A model generated the notes under the pieces. It worked only from the letters and a program-made list of their open reading frames with translations, searched no databases and had not been told where the DNA came from. From Gymnopus androsaceus JB14 (lineage: Eukaryota; Basidiomycota; Agaricomycetes; Agaricales; Omphalotaceae), in NCBI GenBank assembly GCA_009733575.1, contig ML769536.1:103004-167003 (forward strand): a stretch of 64,000 bases of DNA, given 5' to 3'. The translations under genes were made by a program, and so were the position numbers. Positions 11,246 to 23,733 of this stretch are shown piece after piece (position 1 is the stretch's first letter; each line of letters begins with the position of its first letter).

Positions 11246-12739
11246 GTCGAATGATTTGTATGTTGTGTGTTTAGTAGCAGATCGATTGGGTTGTGGATGA
11301 TACTTTCTTGCTGTTATGAGGATACCTTTATATCTTTTTTGACCAGCGTGTTCTAAACTCGGTAGAAGAGATGTCCGCCGAGGAATGGAGATATTGCTTG
11401 TTTCTCCACATATAGCGGTAATTCCAAAAGGGTCTACTGTTACTTGAACATTAACGCTGCCTGTCATGTTTAAATTTGAGTGCTGCAAAACTTACCCACA
11501 AACCGTCTTGAAGAGGGCCACCGCTAGTAGCCAGCAGGCTTTGGAATTTCAAAAGAGAAGTCGGTTGCATGAATGGCGACTTTCTTTCCGTGAATATCGC
11601 CGAGAGAAGGACATGAATTTCACTGTCGTACATACCTACTCTCCTTCATTGGGGTTAGGTCGGGGCTAGAATGTGTAGGATATTAGATTGACCTGAGGCG
11701 ACTCCTGGCCAAGACTATACTGTTAATGAGCGGCTGGTTCTATAATTTTTTGCGTTTATATTCATTGAACCTTGGAAACTGCGAGAATAACCTTGAACGT
11801 AGAATTCGGGGGAAAATGTCTCGCCTTGAGATAATAATTGAGCCCCATGCCCAGGTTGGAACAAAAATGACCAATGTCGTTGTTCGCTGCACGCTGCCAA
11901 GTTTGCCACCGGATGCCCTACACATTCACCACTGATAACCGCGGTTAGGGCTCTAAGAAGGGCAGTCAGCTACGAAAATAGCGAATCTATTTGGGTGAGG
12001 AGACATAAACTTGATAGGATTCTCGATTCCTCATACATTCGAAAATATGTCCGTCTTGTGCAGTGGAGATGCAATCGAAGTTATTTTTGCCTATCCACAC
12101 ATACGGTGGAGCAGAAAGATACTGGGGTTGTTTTCTGTATGTAATCCTGCTTCCTGTCAGCTTTTGGTTAATGGTTCGCCACGGAATATACGTGCAAAGG
12201 CATAAATAAATAGTATATGCATTTACTATTCATTGAGATTTGAGATCTCCAAAAGAGAACTCGCGTATACATATCCTGAGTTGTGAGAGGTTCTTCAACA
12301 TCAATTTCACCGTTTGTTTTGGCATGGAACATGTATGGGCATTGGTCTGGATTTTCGGGACTAAGACATCTATACGACCCGTGGATGTCATTAGTATAGG
12401 TTAGAGCTTCATGAACTGAAGCAATGTAACCAGATACAGAAATGAAAACAAGTTGGTGATAGTTGCGAGTAAAAAGTTCGAAAGTTCGAGTTAAAAGTTC
12501 ATGTTCTGCGGCTGCTTGCCGATGCGCGTCACAGCGAGCACTTAGGATATCGCAAGAGTCATCATCACCAGCTCACCAGCTCAGGCGAACATATTCGAAG
12601 CTACAAGCTCAGTACGAGGACCGCCACAGCCGCAATCGGTACAATCCGGCTTTAGCAATCACAAGCTATTGAGTCTAGGAATTTTCCGCGGTCGCTTGTT
12701 CCCAGCTTCCGAATCTTTCCTCCTCCTTCAGTAACTATC
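11246..12739. other. Intergenic region without a supported gene
   Basis: About 1.5 kb containing only short shadow-like reading frames. The first part should contain the promoter of the DUF2235-DM9 gene and the last part that of the small + gene. Near 12470-12500 the phrase AAAAGTTC-(G/A) recurs with CGAAAGTTCGAG, a short imperfect repeat. Confidence 0.4.
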
Positions 12740-13191
12740 ATGGTCCTTGGTCCTACCGCGCGCATGCTCCTTCCTTATCTCAACTTCACCATCGCCACCT
12801 CTGCTCTCGTTTTTCAAACCACAGTACTATATCCCTGGCACCATGAGCTAGAAGCGGCGTTCAATAAGCTCAAACAAGAACAACTTGAGGTGTTGAAGGA
12901 CTTTCATGAAGTCAAGCTGGGGAGAATAGAGGAGCTTGAACGCAAACTTCTAGATTTAAACGGGGAAATGCGCCAGGTGAGATGGTCTAGATATCGTCTT
13001 GATTAAGCTCAATGGTTCTAAACAGGATTGATCTAATCCTTATCCATTTCATCGTCGTTGAATTCCTGTTAACATCACATTCACTTTGGCTTTTAGAACA
13101 AAGCTGGCGTCAACGCGAAGCTAGTATTCGTCAACTGCTACAGACTACGGGGGTCGATGGCTCGATGACGGTGAATTTCCTTCTACAATAG
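12740..13191 (+). CDS. Small protein: one membrane segment plus coiled coil
   Basis: The ATG at 12740 opens a 79-codon first exon. It has a hydrophobic segment (LLPYLNFTIATSALVFQTTV, residues ~10-30), then YPWHHELEAAFNKLKQEQLE and a charged heptad-like helix to GEMRQ, ending at a canonical donor CAG|GTGAGA. The second exon after TTTTAG (13097) has two readings. The frame that keeps the coiled-coil character (WRQREASIRQLLQTTG) ends at 13191, but it is one base out of phase with the first exon. The in-phase reading ends at 13168. Either the acceptor differs or there is an indel. Architecture suggests a membrane-anchored coiled-coil protein. Function unknown. Confidence 0.5.
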
Positions 13192-13567
13192 CATTTGTCT
13201 GTCTCACTGAAAAAATACCATCACCTACCACAGCCTCGCGGCCCTTGCCTGATACTGTCGACGATACTTGACCAAGCCTAGAATGCAGATTATAGATCAT
13301 AGTTCATCCTTATTTAAAGATGCATTACTTTGTCGCCCCTACTGAGTAGTGCAAGTAGATGAGCGGCGTAGATTTTTGATGGCAATATGACTTTACAAAC
13401 CCTCCATTCCACATAGCTCGATGTATCGTTCATTGTGTTGGCCCTACTTGGCAATCGATATCCCGACACTATAACAATATGCGTGGGAACGATTCTTGTC
13501 TCTTAGCCTCTCTTGTTCCACCACGTCTGTACACGCGAATAATCTCCAACCTGCTGTCGAGCTCCAA

Positions 13568-16133
13568 ATGGCCCGCTCAAGAGACGCCAGCTCGGAATCC
13601 CAAAAACGGCGTCGTAAACCAACTACTGAGGACCTAAACATTTCTGTCTTGCGGTGAAGGAGAAGAATAACTGGAAAAACAAGATAATGGATGAAAAAAT
13701 CGTGTTGAAATGGGCGATCGAGGCAGAGCTTATTCCGCAAGACTCCGAGTTCTTGACAGGTGAAGCCTTGGAGGCTATCAGGTATCCTCGGTCCTTTACT
13801 ACAGTATCTCTTTGCCTCATTACTGATCTGATTTACACCTAGTGAGCTTCGGCGCTCAGTTCTGACAATCCGTCAGTTAGATAAGAATGTCTCTTTGACA
13901 AAACAATTCAGATGCCAGCGCGAAGTTTGAGGGCATAACTAGCATTGATTCAGACTTCAAAAACGCGTTGAAATACGCTCGTGGTTCAAAGTACGGCCTC
14001 TGCGAACCCTGAATTGAAGGAAACGGGACTAGGTGTTTATATTTCGGATGACTTGGTGCCAGCTTCCGTTCATGACGAGGTAGGATGGTCTGTACTCTCC
14101 ATGAAACGGTTCTAATGAATCTGAACTTTTATTCCAGCTAGTACGCGAGCTGGATGCTCTGGCTGCCAGGGAACCTCAGAGACTATCATCCAGGTTCATT
14201 CGGAAAGGTATTGTTGACCCTCTGTCTTATGAGCCAACTTGAACTGGCTCTCTTAGGTCCAAGATCTCATTCACCCATCCTTGTGTAAGCTTTCAGTCTA
14301 AGCAAGCTCACTTCACACTACAGATTGATTGATGTTCTTCTAGACCCATATGTCGCCGGAGTCACTCCAACCTCTTCACCTGACGTTAAAATTCCACCTA
14401 CTCGTGACGGAATATTCAAGACGGAAATCAATAATCTCTACACTCAAACCATGACTTCAGCCTATGCCTGGATACCATCCGTGTTCAAGTATTTCGCCTG
14501 ATGGGACAGATGTTCATACAGATTCGTACATCAATGGACTTGGCCATCGAGAGGAGTTTCCTGGTCTTTTCAGAGTACTCGAAAAGATGTTTCTCCTTTC
14601 CCTGCCTCATTTTGAGAAGACTACTGAGCAAAGTATAGATTACGATCCACAAGAATCTCCATCTGGTTCGTCATTTGGTCTTTGTGGGATTCGATTTCCT
14701 GACATAATCTGGGTTACTATTAGTTGCTCGTTGGCTCGAGCGTAAGGAATTTGCTCGTGACAACGAGGGCGCTCTCACGCGGCAGATGTGGGACGAGTTT
14801 CTTGCCAAGCATAAGAAGAAGTGGGATGCTCAAAAGCTCCGGGAGCGACAAGCGAAGGAAAACCTTCGTGAAGATATCCGGCAAGAGAAAAATACCAAGA
14901 AAAGTTGTTATGATCTCGGTGATGAACTCGTTGCTTCGGAAACCTATAAGGGACAAGAATTAAAGGTCATCGTAAAGGTCTGTTTCTCGGGCTCCACTTA
15001 TTATCTTTGTACTCATCATTTTGAAGGCGGCCAATTACACTTTAGCACCAGGCAGGGAATACGAAGGAGCCTGGCACATGGAAGGAATGGTTTGTGCTTA
15101 TTACTGCCATTAAAATTCCAACCGATCCCAAATTTCAGCCCCATGAACAAATTGTCGCTTCGGTTATCTACTACTATGACACCGACAGCGCTATCGAGGA
15201 TAAGGGGCTTAGTTTTCGCAAGTTCCGAGACTCGACAGAGGACTTTCCTGCTGTTGAAGATTCTGAATACAGACATGAGGTTCAATTCTTTGACCTGACG
15301 CTTCAGAGTATGTATTGAGCGTGCACTTTAGGACTTTCAGCTCTCTTTCTACAGAAATGGCGATGATATGGTTGAAGAAGAGGATCAAGTCGATCACTAT
15401 CCTAGTGACTGGGAAACTGAGCTTGATGACGAAGGTACTTCCCATCCAGTGTACACTAGCTCTTTTCCAATGTTCATCGAGTTGGGTACTGTACCAACAA
15501 CGAACTTCAATTCGGAGGGAAGCAATGGCACAGGCCGTATGCTTTCGTTTCCAAACTGGCTCCAGGTATGCGTATGATTTCAATAAACCCTCACATTACT
15601 TATAAAGCTATGTACAACGAATAGCATAAAGTAGAATCGGTCAGAAACATCTCCAATAGCGGCGAAGGCGTGGTAACAAGGAAAAATTGTAGTGCTCTTT
15701 TCTCTTCGCTATCATTCATACTCACGATATATCATCGATCAACTAGCTCTGTTTCTTCCTTGTTGATGACGAATTGCAAGACTGCCATGGGTTCAGCTTC
15801 AGCGGGCTTGAGAACATGAACGTCCTAACCACCGCGCAGGTTCCAATGCAAATGCGCAAATGCAATCAAGCCACACTACTAAAGCTCCTTCCCTGGATTT
15901 CCGCTAAAATCACTGGGGGGACGCCACTTCCTCCGGAACTGGTGACGATCATCTGGGAGTATGCTTCTGCGGGAACGATGACGAGGGAGGAAGCGGAGGG
16001 GCATCGGTTGCGACTGATGGAAGATAGAAAAGTTGGGAGTCGTGCGGGTCAATGGGTATGATTTTACTTTTTCCAATGATTTTCTGAAAATGAACGGGTT
16101 TTTCAGAACACTTATTCGCTTTGCGAACATTGA
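13568..16133 (+). pseudogene. DUF4246 family protein, copy A, frame-broken
   Basis: DUF4246 is a fungal family of unknown function. Recognisable segments in order are IVLKWAIEAELIPQDSEFLT, ALKYARGSKYGLCEP, SYINGLGHREEFPGLFRV, DELVASETYKGQELKVIVK, then AANYTLAPG..WHMEGM|PHEQIVASVIYYYDTD, the core, then RMLSFPNWLQ|HKV and VPMQMRKCNQATLL, ending SLCEH at 16133. Compared with copies B and C the reading frame breaks three times: about 13643 (one base missing before the CLAVK segment), about 14012 (extra T after the GAACCC codons) and about 14492 (extra T before SPDGTDV). Introns are conserved with B and C. It is a pseudogene unless these are assembly errors. It lies in tandem with copy B. Confidence 0.75.
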
Positions 16134-16281
16134 CAAGCGCTAGCACTTTCATGGTGGATAGCAATTACTTCTTTTTGGGTTTAGTATGTGAGATCCTAGT
16201 TGACGCGGGAACAATGACGTTGTACGAAACCTCTTTCTTCTGTTCCACTACGTCTGTACCCGAATAATTTCGTTGAACCTA

Positions 16282-18989
16282 ATGGCCCGTCCAAAACTTG
16301 GAAAATCCCAAGGTCCTACTAATGAGGAACTAAGCCAGTTCTGTGCTGCGGTGCGCAAGAAGAAGGATTGGAAAAGCAAAATAATGGATGAAGATATTGC
16401 GTTGAAGTGGGCGATTGAGGCAGAGCTTATTCCGCAAGGCTCTGGGCTCTTAACGGGTGAAGCCTTGGAGGCTATCAGGTACCGTCCTCCTTTACTTTGC
16501 CTCATCATTGATCTGATTTACATTTAGTGAGCTTCGACGCTCAATTCTGACAATCCGTCAACTGGATCAGAATATCTTCCTGAAGCCCAATTTAGGCGTC
16601 AGCGCAAGGCTTGAGGACATAACTAACATCGATATCGACTTCAGAAATGCGCTGAAATACGCTCGTGGCTCAAAGTACGGCCTCTGCGAACCCGATCTGA
16701 GAGAGAGTGGATTAGGTATTTATGTCTCGGAGATGACCTGGTACCAGTATATCTGTTCACCAAGAGGTATCACGTACTGTACATTATGTACAGTAAAAGA
16801 CTATATATATACATAAAAAACTATATAAACACTATACATTTTGTAGTACGTACAGTAACGTACCTGTGGGCAACTTGTGGACAACCTGGCAAGCCGGTCA
16901 AGCCGGTCAATCAATACGGACCTTTTTATGTATGTGATGATTACATCGATCCGAAATGGCTTTACTGAACTGGTATTATTGCTGCGCGAGTTAGATACTC
17001 TAGCTGCCAAAGAACTTCGAGACTTCCATCCTGGTTCATTCGGAAAGGTAATGGTGACTCTTCTTCTTGTGAACTAACCTTGACTGGCTCTCTTAGGTCC
17101 AAGACCTCATTCACCCATCGTTGTGTAGGCCTCAACAGACCTTCTCGATACATTAATTAATCTGCGTACGATTTTCGTCTAGACCCATATGTCGCCGGAG
17201 TGACTCCCACCTCTTCGCCTGACGTTAAGCTCCCATCAATCGCTGAAGGAATGTTTCGAACCCAACTCAGTACTGTCGATGAAGGCTGGGATCGCGAGAT
17301 AATGACTTCTTCCTATGCTTGGATTCCGTCCGTATTCAAGGTTTCACAAGATGGAACGGATGTCCATATAGATTCGTACATCAATGGACTTGGTAATCGG
17401 GAACAATTCCCTGGACTTTTCAGAGTACTCGAGAAGATATTTCTGGTTTCGTTACCACACTTTGAGCGTACGATGGAGCAGAGCTCACGTTACAAACCGG
17501 TTAAATCTCCGTCTGGTTTGTCTTTTTTTTTCTTTTTTTGGGAACATGGCCCTGAATTCTGAAAACATGTATTAGTTTGTCGTTGGATGACGCGCCGGGA
17601 GTTTGCTCGTAAAAATGATGGTGCTCTCACTAAACAGAAGTGGCACGAATTTCTAGCCGGATATACTGATGAATGGGATACTCAAAAGCTCCGGGAACGT
17701 CAGGAACAGGAAAAATTGCACGAGGATATGCAGCGAGAGAAAACTATCAAGGAGAGTTTTTATAATCTCGGAGACGAGTTCGTTACTTCGGATATCTATA
17801 AAGGAAAAGAATTAAAGGTCATCGTGAAGGTCGGTTTCTCGAGCTCTAGTTGACGCAAGATACCTGAAACTTACCTTTTCAAAGGCGGTTAATTATACGT
17901 TAGCTCCAGGAAGAGGATACCAAGGATCTTGGCACATGGAAGGAATGGTTCGTAGTCTCTCTTTCCAAGAAACACTGATTAATTCCAAACTTCAGCCGCA
18001 TGAACAAATAGTTGCTTCAGTCATTTACTATTATGACACCGACAGCACCATCGAGGATAAAGGGCTTAGTTTTCGCAAGTTCCGAGACCTCACGGCGGAC
18101 TTTCCGCCTGATTGTTACCGGCATGAGGTTCGAATTTTCTTTCATTTATCAATGGGCCTCTTAGTAAGATCGTGCAGGACTTCTGGGCTTCTTTTTGGCT
18201 GTCCGCTCGTTATAACTACAGAAATTATAACGAAATAGATGAAAAGGAAGAAGAAGAAATTGAGTACAACTATCCTAGTGACTGGGAAACTGAGCCCAAT
18301 GACAAAGGCAATTCTCCCCCAGTGTCCACATCCTCCTTGTCATCGTTCATTGAGTTGGGCACTGTACCTACAACGAACTTTGCTTCTGGGTCAACACATC
18401 GAACAGGCCGAATGCTTTCGTTTCCAAACTGGCTTCAGGTATGTGTATGATTTTGATAGACCCTCGCATTACTTATACGGCTATAATGAACAGCATAAAG
18501 TAAAGTCGGTTAGAAAATGCCTCTGATAGCGGTGAAGGCGTGGCAACGAGCAAAATTGTAATACTCCTTTTTCTCACTCTCTTATTCATCTCATGTCTCC
18601 TTTATGCATAGTTATGTTTCTTTCTTGTGGACGACACAATTAAAAACCAAGAATCGATCCGCCACCATGGATTCAGCTTCCATGGACTCGAGAACATGAA
18701 TGTTCTAACTGCATCCGAGGTTCCAATGCAGATGCGCAAATGCAATAAAGCCACTCTATTCGCCCTCCTTCCCTTGATTTCCGCTCAACTCACTGGAGGG
18801 ACGTCAATTCCTCCGGAACTTGTGACGACTATGTTTCTGCGAGAACGATGACAAGAGAGCAAGCGGAGGGGCATCGCTCGAGATCGATGAAAGACAGAAA
18901 ATTTGAGGCGAGTTCTGTGGCGGTACGTTTTGTTCCTGAAAATGGAATACCATTTTCAGGACGCGGAATATTTGCTATGCGAGTATTGA
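16282..18989 (+). pseudogene. DUF4246 family protein, copy B, eroded
   Basis: The start MARPKLGKSQ at 16282 is followed by FCAAVRKKKDWKSKIMDEDI, ALKYARGSKYGLCEPDLRES, SYAWIPSVFKVSQDGTDVHI, ELKVIVK, AVNYTLAPGRGYQGSWHMEG and RTGRMLSFPNWLQ, ending LLCEY at 18989. Two kinds of damage are visible against copy C. Around 16735-16765 there are +2 insertions in the segment equivalent to SDDLVPASVHQE, followed by a ~150-bp AT-rich, inverted-repeat-containing insertion (about 16766-16950) before LRELDTLAAKEL. Near 18830 about 10 bases are lost (copies A and C read IIWEY/IIWQY), which shifts the C-terminus. The T-rich intron near 17520 is unusually homopolymeric. Probably non-functional, though the central domain is intact. 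Confidence 0.75.
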
Positions 18990-19484
18990 CAGTATGGAGG
19001 CGTCGCAAATAGGAGAAGGTTCAAAGTTGTACTAGAACACAATGGAAGTGGAGTGCCTACGCCAGTAGTGAGCGATCATCAGCCAGTTCACAGGGGAGTA
19101 AATTAATACTTGCCTCCACAAAGAAGCGACTCTAAGCAAGACGCCAATCCGAGTCATGGCGTTACAAGGGCACTAGAGCTTGGAGGTTCAGATGCGCCTG
19201 CAATGACTGCCATATGACATACCTCGCATGCACTCTTGTCAAGATCCATTGCCCAGGGGTCCTTTTTTATTTAGAGAATTCCTATTTACTGACTCTGAAA
19301 GCTCCGCATTCCACCCATGCAGGCAGGCATAATGTTCATCTGAACGTCCGCATCGGTATAAGAACCCACACCATTCCACCCTTCCCTCCCCAAGCTTGAA
19401 CAACGCCGCTCTCTGATATTTCTACGCGCGCAAGTTGTTTCCACATTTCCATAGACCCATAAATTGACTTTTCCTCAGTATAAC
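18990..19484. other. Intergenic / promoter region of the PsiD-like gene
   Basis: Nothing coding is supported. It separates copy B of DUF4246 from the PsiD-like gene. A C-rich tract (CCACCCTTCCCTCCCC) lies near 19376-19391. Confidence 0.4.
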
Positions 19485-20819
19485 ATGCCTACTAAAACCC
19501 TTCGCCCTTCTGCTCAGGCATTCCGGAATTCTGGATGGCTCCCGAAGAGTAAAGCAGCCTATGATGGCTACATGAAGAAAATGCACCACAGGACTCAAAC
19601 AGGCGTCTATCGTACTGCTGACGCTCTTTTGCCTGCTGTCCGAGAATTCAAGCATTTCATCGAGACGGAGCCGACTGTTTATGGCTAGTTCATTCGTATG
19701 TTTGATGATGTGGACCAGTCCGACGTAGGTTCTCTTCACCGTTTCGGACGATCCATGAAGTGACTTTTTCATGTCTAGCCCCACACGCCCAAAGACTATC
19801 ACCAACTTATTAACATGTTGAACGAAATCTTTCGAGAAGCGCCTTCCTTTGGCGATCTCGGACCCCCTGTTTACATGGTCATGGCCCAGATCATGAACTC
19901 CCAGGGTGGTTTCTCCGCGTTTACAAAGGAGAATCTAAACCTACACTTTAAGAAGATGTTCGAGACGTGGGCATTGTATCTTACGTCCAAGGACTCTCGT
20001 ACTGTTCTTAACACTGGAAACGAGGGCTGGCTGAGTGCTGCGGCTCAGTCAGCAATGATGGCTGAATTCCCCGGTCGCACCTTCGAACAGGTCTTCATTT
20101 GTGATGCCCAAGCCGAATATTATGGGTATAACTCGTATGAGGAGTTTTTCAATCGGCGTTTTCGGGATCCAGCGACCGATCGTCCCACCGGGGATCTCAC
20201 AAACAATTCCATCGTCAGTGCCGCTTGTGAGTCCATGTCGTACGCCTATCAGGAAAACGTACAGGCCATGGATGAACTCTACATCAAGGACGAAGCCTAC
20301 TCACTGCGTCATTTGCTGGCCGATAATCATGTGGAGGACTTTATAGGCGGCACTATCCTCCAAGGGTTTTTGAACACCACTGGTTATCATCGCTGGCACG
20401 CTCCAGTTAACGGCACAATCAGGAAAATCGTTAATGTCCCCGGTACATACTTCGCTCAGGGCCCTTACACGATCGGCGAGCCAATAGATCACCCAGACGT
20501 AGCTCCTCCATATCTCCAGTCCCTTCGATACTTCTCCAACACTGCCGCTCGTCATCTCATGTTTATCGATGCTGATGACAGCAATATTGGCCTTATGTGC
20601 TTCATTGCCATTGGAATGACCGAGATATCAACTTGTGAGGCAACCGTTTACGAAGGACAACACGTCGTTCGAGGCGATGAATTGGGGATGTTCCACTTTG
20701 GTGGATCATCCTCTGCTCTTGTATTCCGCAGGGACTCGGGGGTTCAGATTGATGGGAAGTATCATGTACATGAAGTGCCTTTGAAGATTAACGAGCCGAT
20801 CGGTGCTGTTCCTGTGTAA
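19485..20819 (+). CDS. PsiD-like (PSD-family) decarboxylase with an in-frame TAG
   Basis: Resembles the phosphatidylserine-decarboxylase-like enzymes typified by the L-tryptophan decarboxylase PsiD. Exon 1 (19485-19724) begins MPTKTLRPSAQAFRNSGW and contains EFKHFIETEPTVYG, then TAG at codon 68 (19686-19688). The same frame resumes with FIRMFDDVDQSD. A 54-bp intron (19725-19778) leads in phase into the second exon. Exon 2 is fully open: GDLGPPVYMVMAQIMN, FSAFTKENLNLHFKKMFETW, NSYEEFFNRRFRDP, TGYHRWHAPVNGTIRKIVNV, GMTEISTCEATV, and the processing motif HFGGSSSALVF, in which the GGSS serine normally forms the pyruvoyl group. Without the stop the length would be about 427 residues, close to PsiD-type proteins. 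The nonsense codon means either a fresh pseudogene, readthrough, or initiation at 19815 (334 codons). The substrate is not known. Confidence 0.85.
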
Positions 20820-23733
20820 TTTCAGGAAACCAAGAGGCCATTGGCTCGGAAGTGAGTTTTTGTTCTCTTCGAATTCATACATCTTTACTTCTACTTTGAA
20901 GAGCGCCCATAAGCTGAATACGTCGTGTACTTGTAGTATTCCTTTTTCTTCGTTCCCTCATTTGATTTTCAGCCGTCGACGCGTCAATTGATACTCAGTA
21001 TCAAGCTGTCAACTTGTATGTGTATATAAATACAATCCAACAAAACAACTTCAAGTTTGAGCACATCCGGGAGCATTGTGTGTCTTAGCGTAAGTATGAG
21101 TATTTTCACAACGCTTTAAAGTTTACGTCCGAGTTAATTTGCAAGTACGTGATAAACTCAACAAGCTTAAGTTAATGAAATGTAAATGAAAGGGTCTTTA
21201 GCTTGCTTCCTTACCTGTTGTATGTATTAAACTTCAAATTGTCGACCAAATTGAAGCTTAAGCTCATTGGGCGCTAAATGCGGACCGCACCGGAAGCAGA
21301 CCATATCCGGACCGTTCTGGCGCACCTTCCGAGTCGAGCTTTTGAACGGTCATCAAGCTTCAACGTCGGTTCGTAGCAGACACGGTAACTGATCCAAACC
21401 AGTGTTTATCTTGCTTACTCGTCTTCTCCTTTCGATCCGGTCCATGGCCGCCCAAATCTTGAGAGTCAGCGCTTCAACTCAGACTTTGACTGGAATCTTA
21501 TTCCGACTTCATTGGTCTTTCCTTGAAATCCAACGCACGCTCCAAACATTCCCTACACTGGCCCGAAAAACTATGTTCTTCTCAATGCTTATGCGTATAA
21601 TGAAATATACTGGATAGATAGAGAGAGAGATAGGCGAGGATGTAGAAAGTGTGCGTTCTGTTATGTCTTTCCAGTTCCTAGTATATCCTTGGTCATGTTT
21701 TCTCTTTCTTCGGTTCAATCATCACCAATCATTTCCTTTTAAATTCTATCTCCCTTGGCCCAAAATTCCAACAGTGAAGACTGATACCTTATTTCTGTTA
21801 GTTTTCGGAATATCGTTACAGGCGGATAGCTGTTCCAATTCAGACATTCGCTACACAAGCCAGACAAAAACCAGAGCATTGAGCAGTAGCGATCACCTGC
21901 TTCGCTTTGAATCGTCGCTAGAGCATCCGGCCATTTCGTGTATACCACTATCTTGAATGCGAAGTTCAGATTTTGCTGCGGTGTATCTGTATCTGCCTGC
22001 CTCATTTGGCCTTTGGCTACGGTAGTCCAATAACACACTCGCGTCGTTGTTCAGCCCTCAAACACTGAAACTTTTTTTTTTCTTTTCTGCGACCAGCCAC
22101 TATCACGCAACATGCCACCATTATTGATATTAGATATATAACAACGACAGCGACAGAGTGGGCTGCTGCTGCGTTTGGTACTCTGGAACAGCACTCCTCA
22201 GCGACGCATTGATGAATCGAACCCAGCTGGTCAGTGTCATCCACCCACTCCATCCTCAGCTTGGTGCCGAGACGGGGCTGCCACGCTGAATTCCGATCTA
22301 GTCTGAACCACCGTTCGCGCCGTCGGTTTTTTACTACCGTACTCCGAGCAGTTGACAGATGAGATTCAGACTAGGACCTAAGTTGTCCGTCGTCCGAGCC
22401 AATGATTGCATGGTAATGCACTCACCCGCGCTTCGAAAACGAGTGGCGAAATCTCCTCAGCTTTGGATCTGGATCCGTCTTTGGTCTTGGGCCTTCGTCC
22501 GTCAGTTCTCTGGAAATGTAGGCGTACGAACGTCCAAGTGATCAAAGCACTGGTTGATATTATGCTCCTGAGTATGGACCACCTGATCATTACAGGACCG
22601 TGTACCAGGACTGTGGCGAGGACGCTGGCGGTATTGTTGTAGTCCTGAAATTCGAATTGGCCAGAATCAGTCTTTCGAACGCACGAGACCCATCCTAAAC
22701 CTAGACGATGGCATCAGAACGCGCGGATTTGCTTTACGAGTTCCTCGTCTCGTTCTCATCCTTGCCGTTTTGGGTCATGGTCCCAGTCCTTAGAGCGTCG
22801 CTTCCCGGGTCTACATACTGTGATACTTACATCTGTATCGGATTTCTCGTTAACGGTCTTGTACGCCGCTATCCGAAATACTATTCGGGGAGTAGATCTC
22901 TCACTCTCAAGTTCCGGTAGCATTAGTACCTGCGAACTTGAAGTCGGACGACTTTCTACTAGGACACCTTTGGCAATTCCGAATAATCCGTCGCACAAAC
23001 CCGCATTCCGTCAAGTTTACATAGACGTCCGTGTCCTCTGGATTCGACTTTTCCTCTGGATTATCTTGGCCTGAGATCTGACTAGACACCTGTGCGCGCG
23101 TGAACAGCTCGAGCTCATCAGTCAACAATTTTCGCGACATTTTTCCACTTCCAAATGAGGAAGAACCCCAGAATTTATTTTCGCCTTCGAAGGAGCGCAT
23201 AATCGCGATCGAGGGAAGAGGAACACATTGGTTTGTGAACTTTGGAACAATATCATGATCTTCCATGATCTTCCCTCTATGTAGAATCTCTCGGAGTTTT
23301 GCGTTGCGATATGCCCGCCGTACCGTTTCTAGAATCTCTCGATTTGAGCCTCGATACCATCGTATACAGAGAATCGAATGGCTGCTGGATCTGCAAAGTG
23401 CAGAGGTACATAGATGGTCCGGAAGGAACGAATGTGGATCGTGACCATCCTCCATCGACAGTGGACAATACACGAGGATACAACGTTGTCGTACTCCTGT
23501 CATTGTCTTCCACGGTCTGTGTCTCTGTTAGCGTTCGGTCCTGAAGCCTGGAGAAAAATGAATGAATGCAATTCTCACTGGTACTCGGACGTATTTGCGT
23601 GTGCGTCTGGGTTAGGGGCCCGAGTTTTCGCCCTTGTCTGAATTCGGCAATGAATCGGAGCAACGAGCAACAATTATGGCAGCACATCCCGGAGCGCCCA
23701 GGCACACTGCTTTTACTTTCCGTAAACGACATC
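20820..23733. other. 2.9-kb region without a recognised gene
   Basis: Overlapping short reading frames occur on both strands, none with a recognisable domain or a consistent splice chain. A minus-strand frame at 22907-23503 (198 codons) and plus frames near 21480-21620 (with HAPNIPYTGPKNYV in one frame) are the best candidates, but I cannot support either as a gene. A T-rich run sits near 22072-22086. Confidence 0.35.

Noticed and set aside
19485..20819. Psilocybin-type gene cluster around the PsiD-like gene
   Set aside because: No kinase, methyltransferase or P450 resembling PsiK, PsiM or PsiH is visible within the window, and PsiD-like genes occur in many mushrooms without that pathway.
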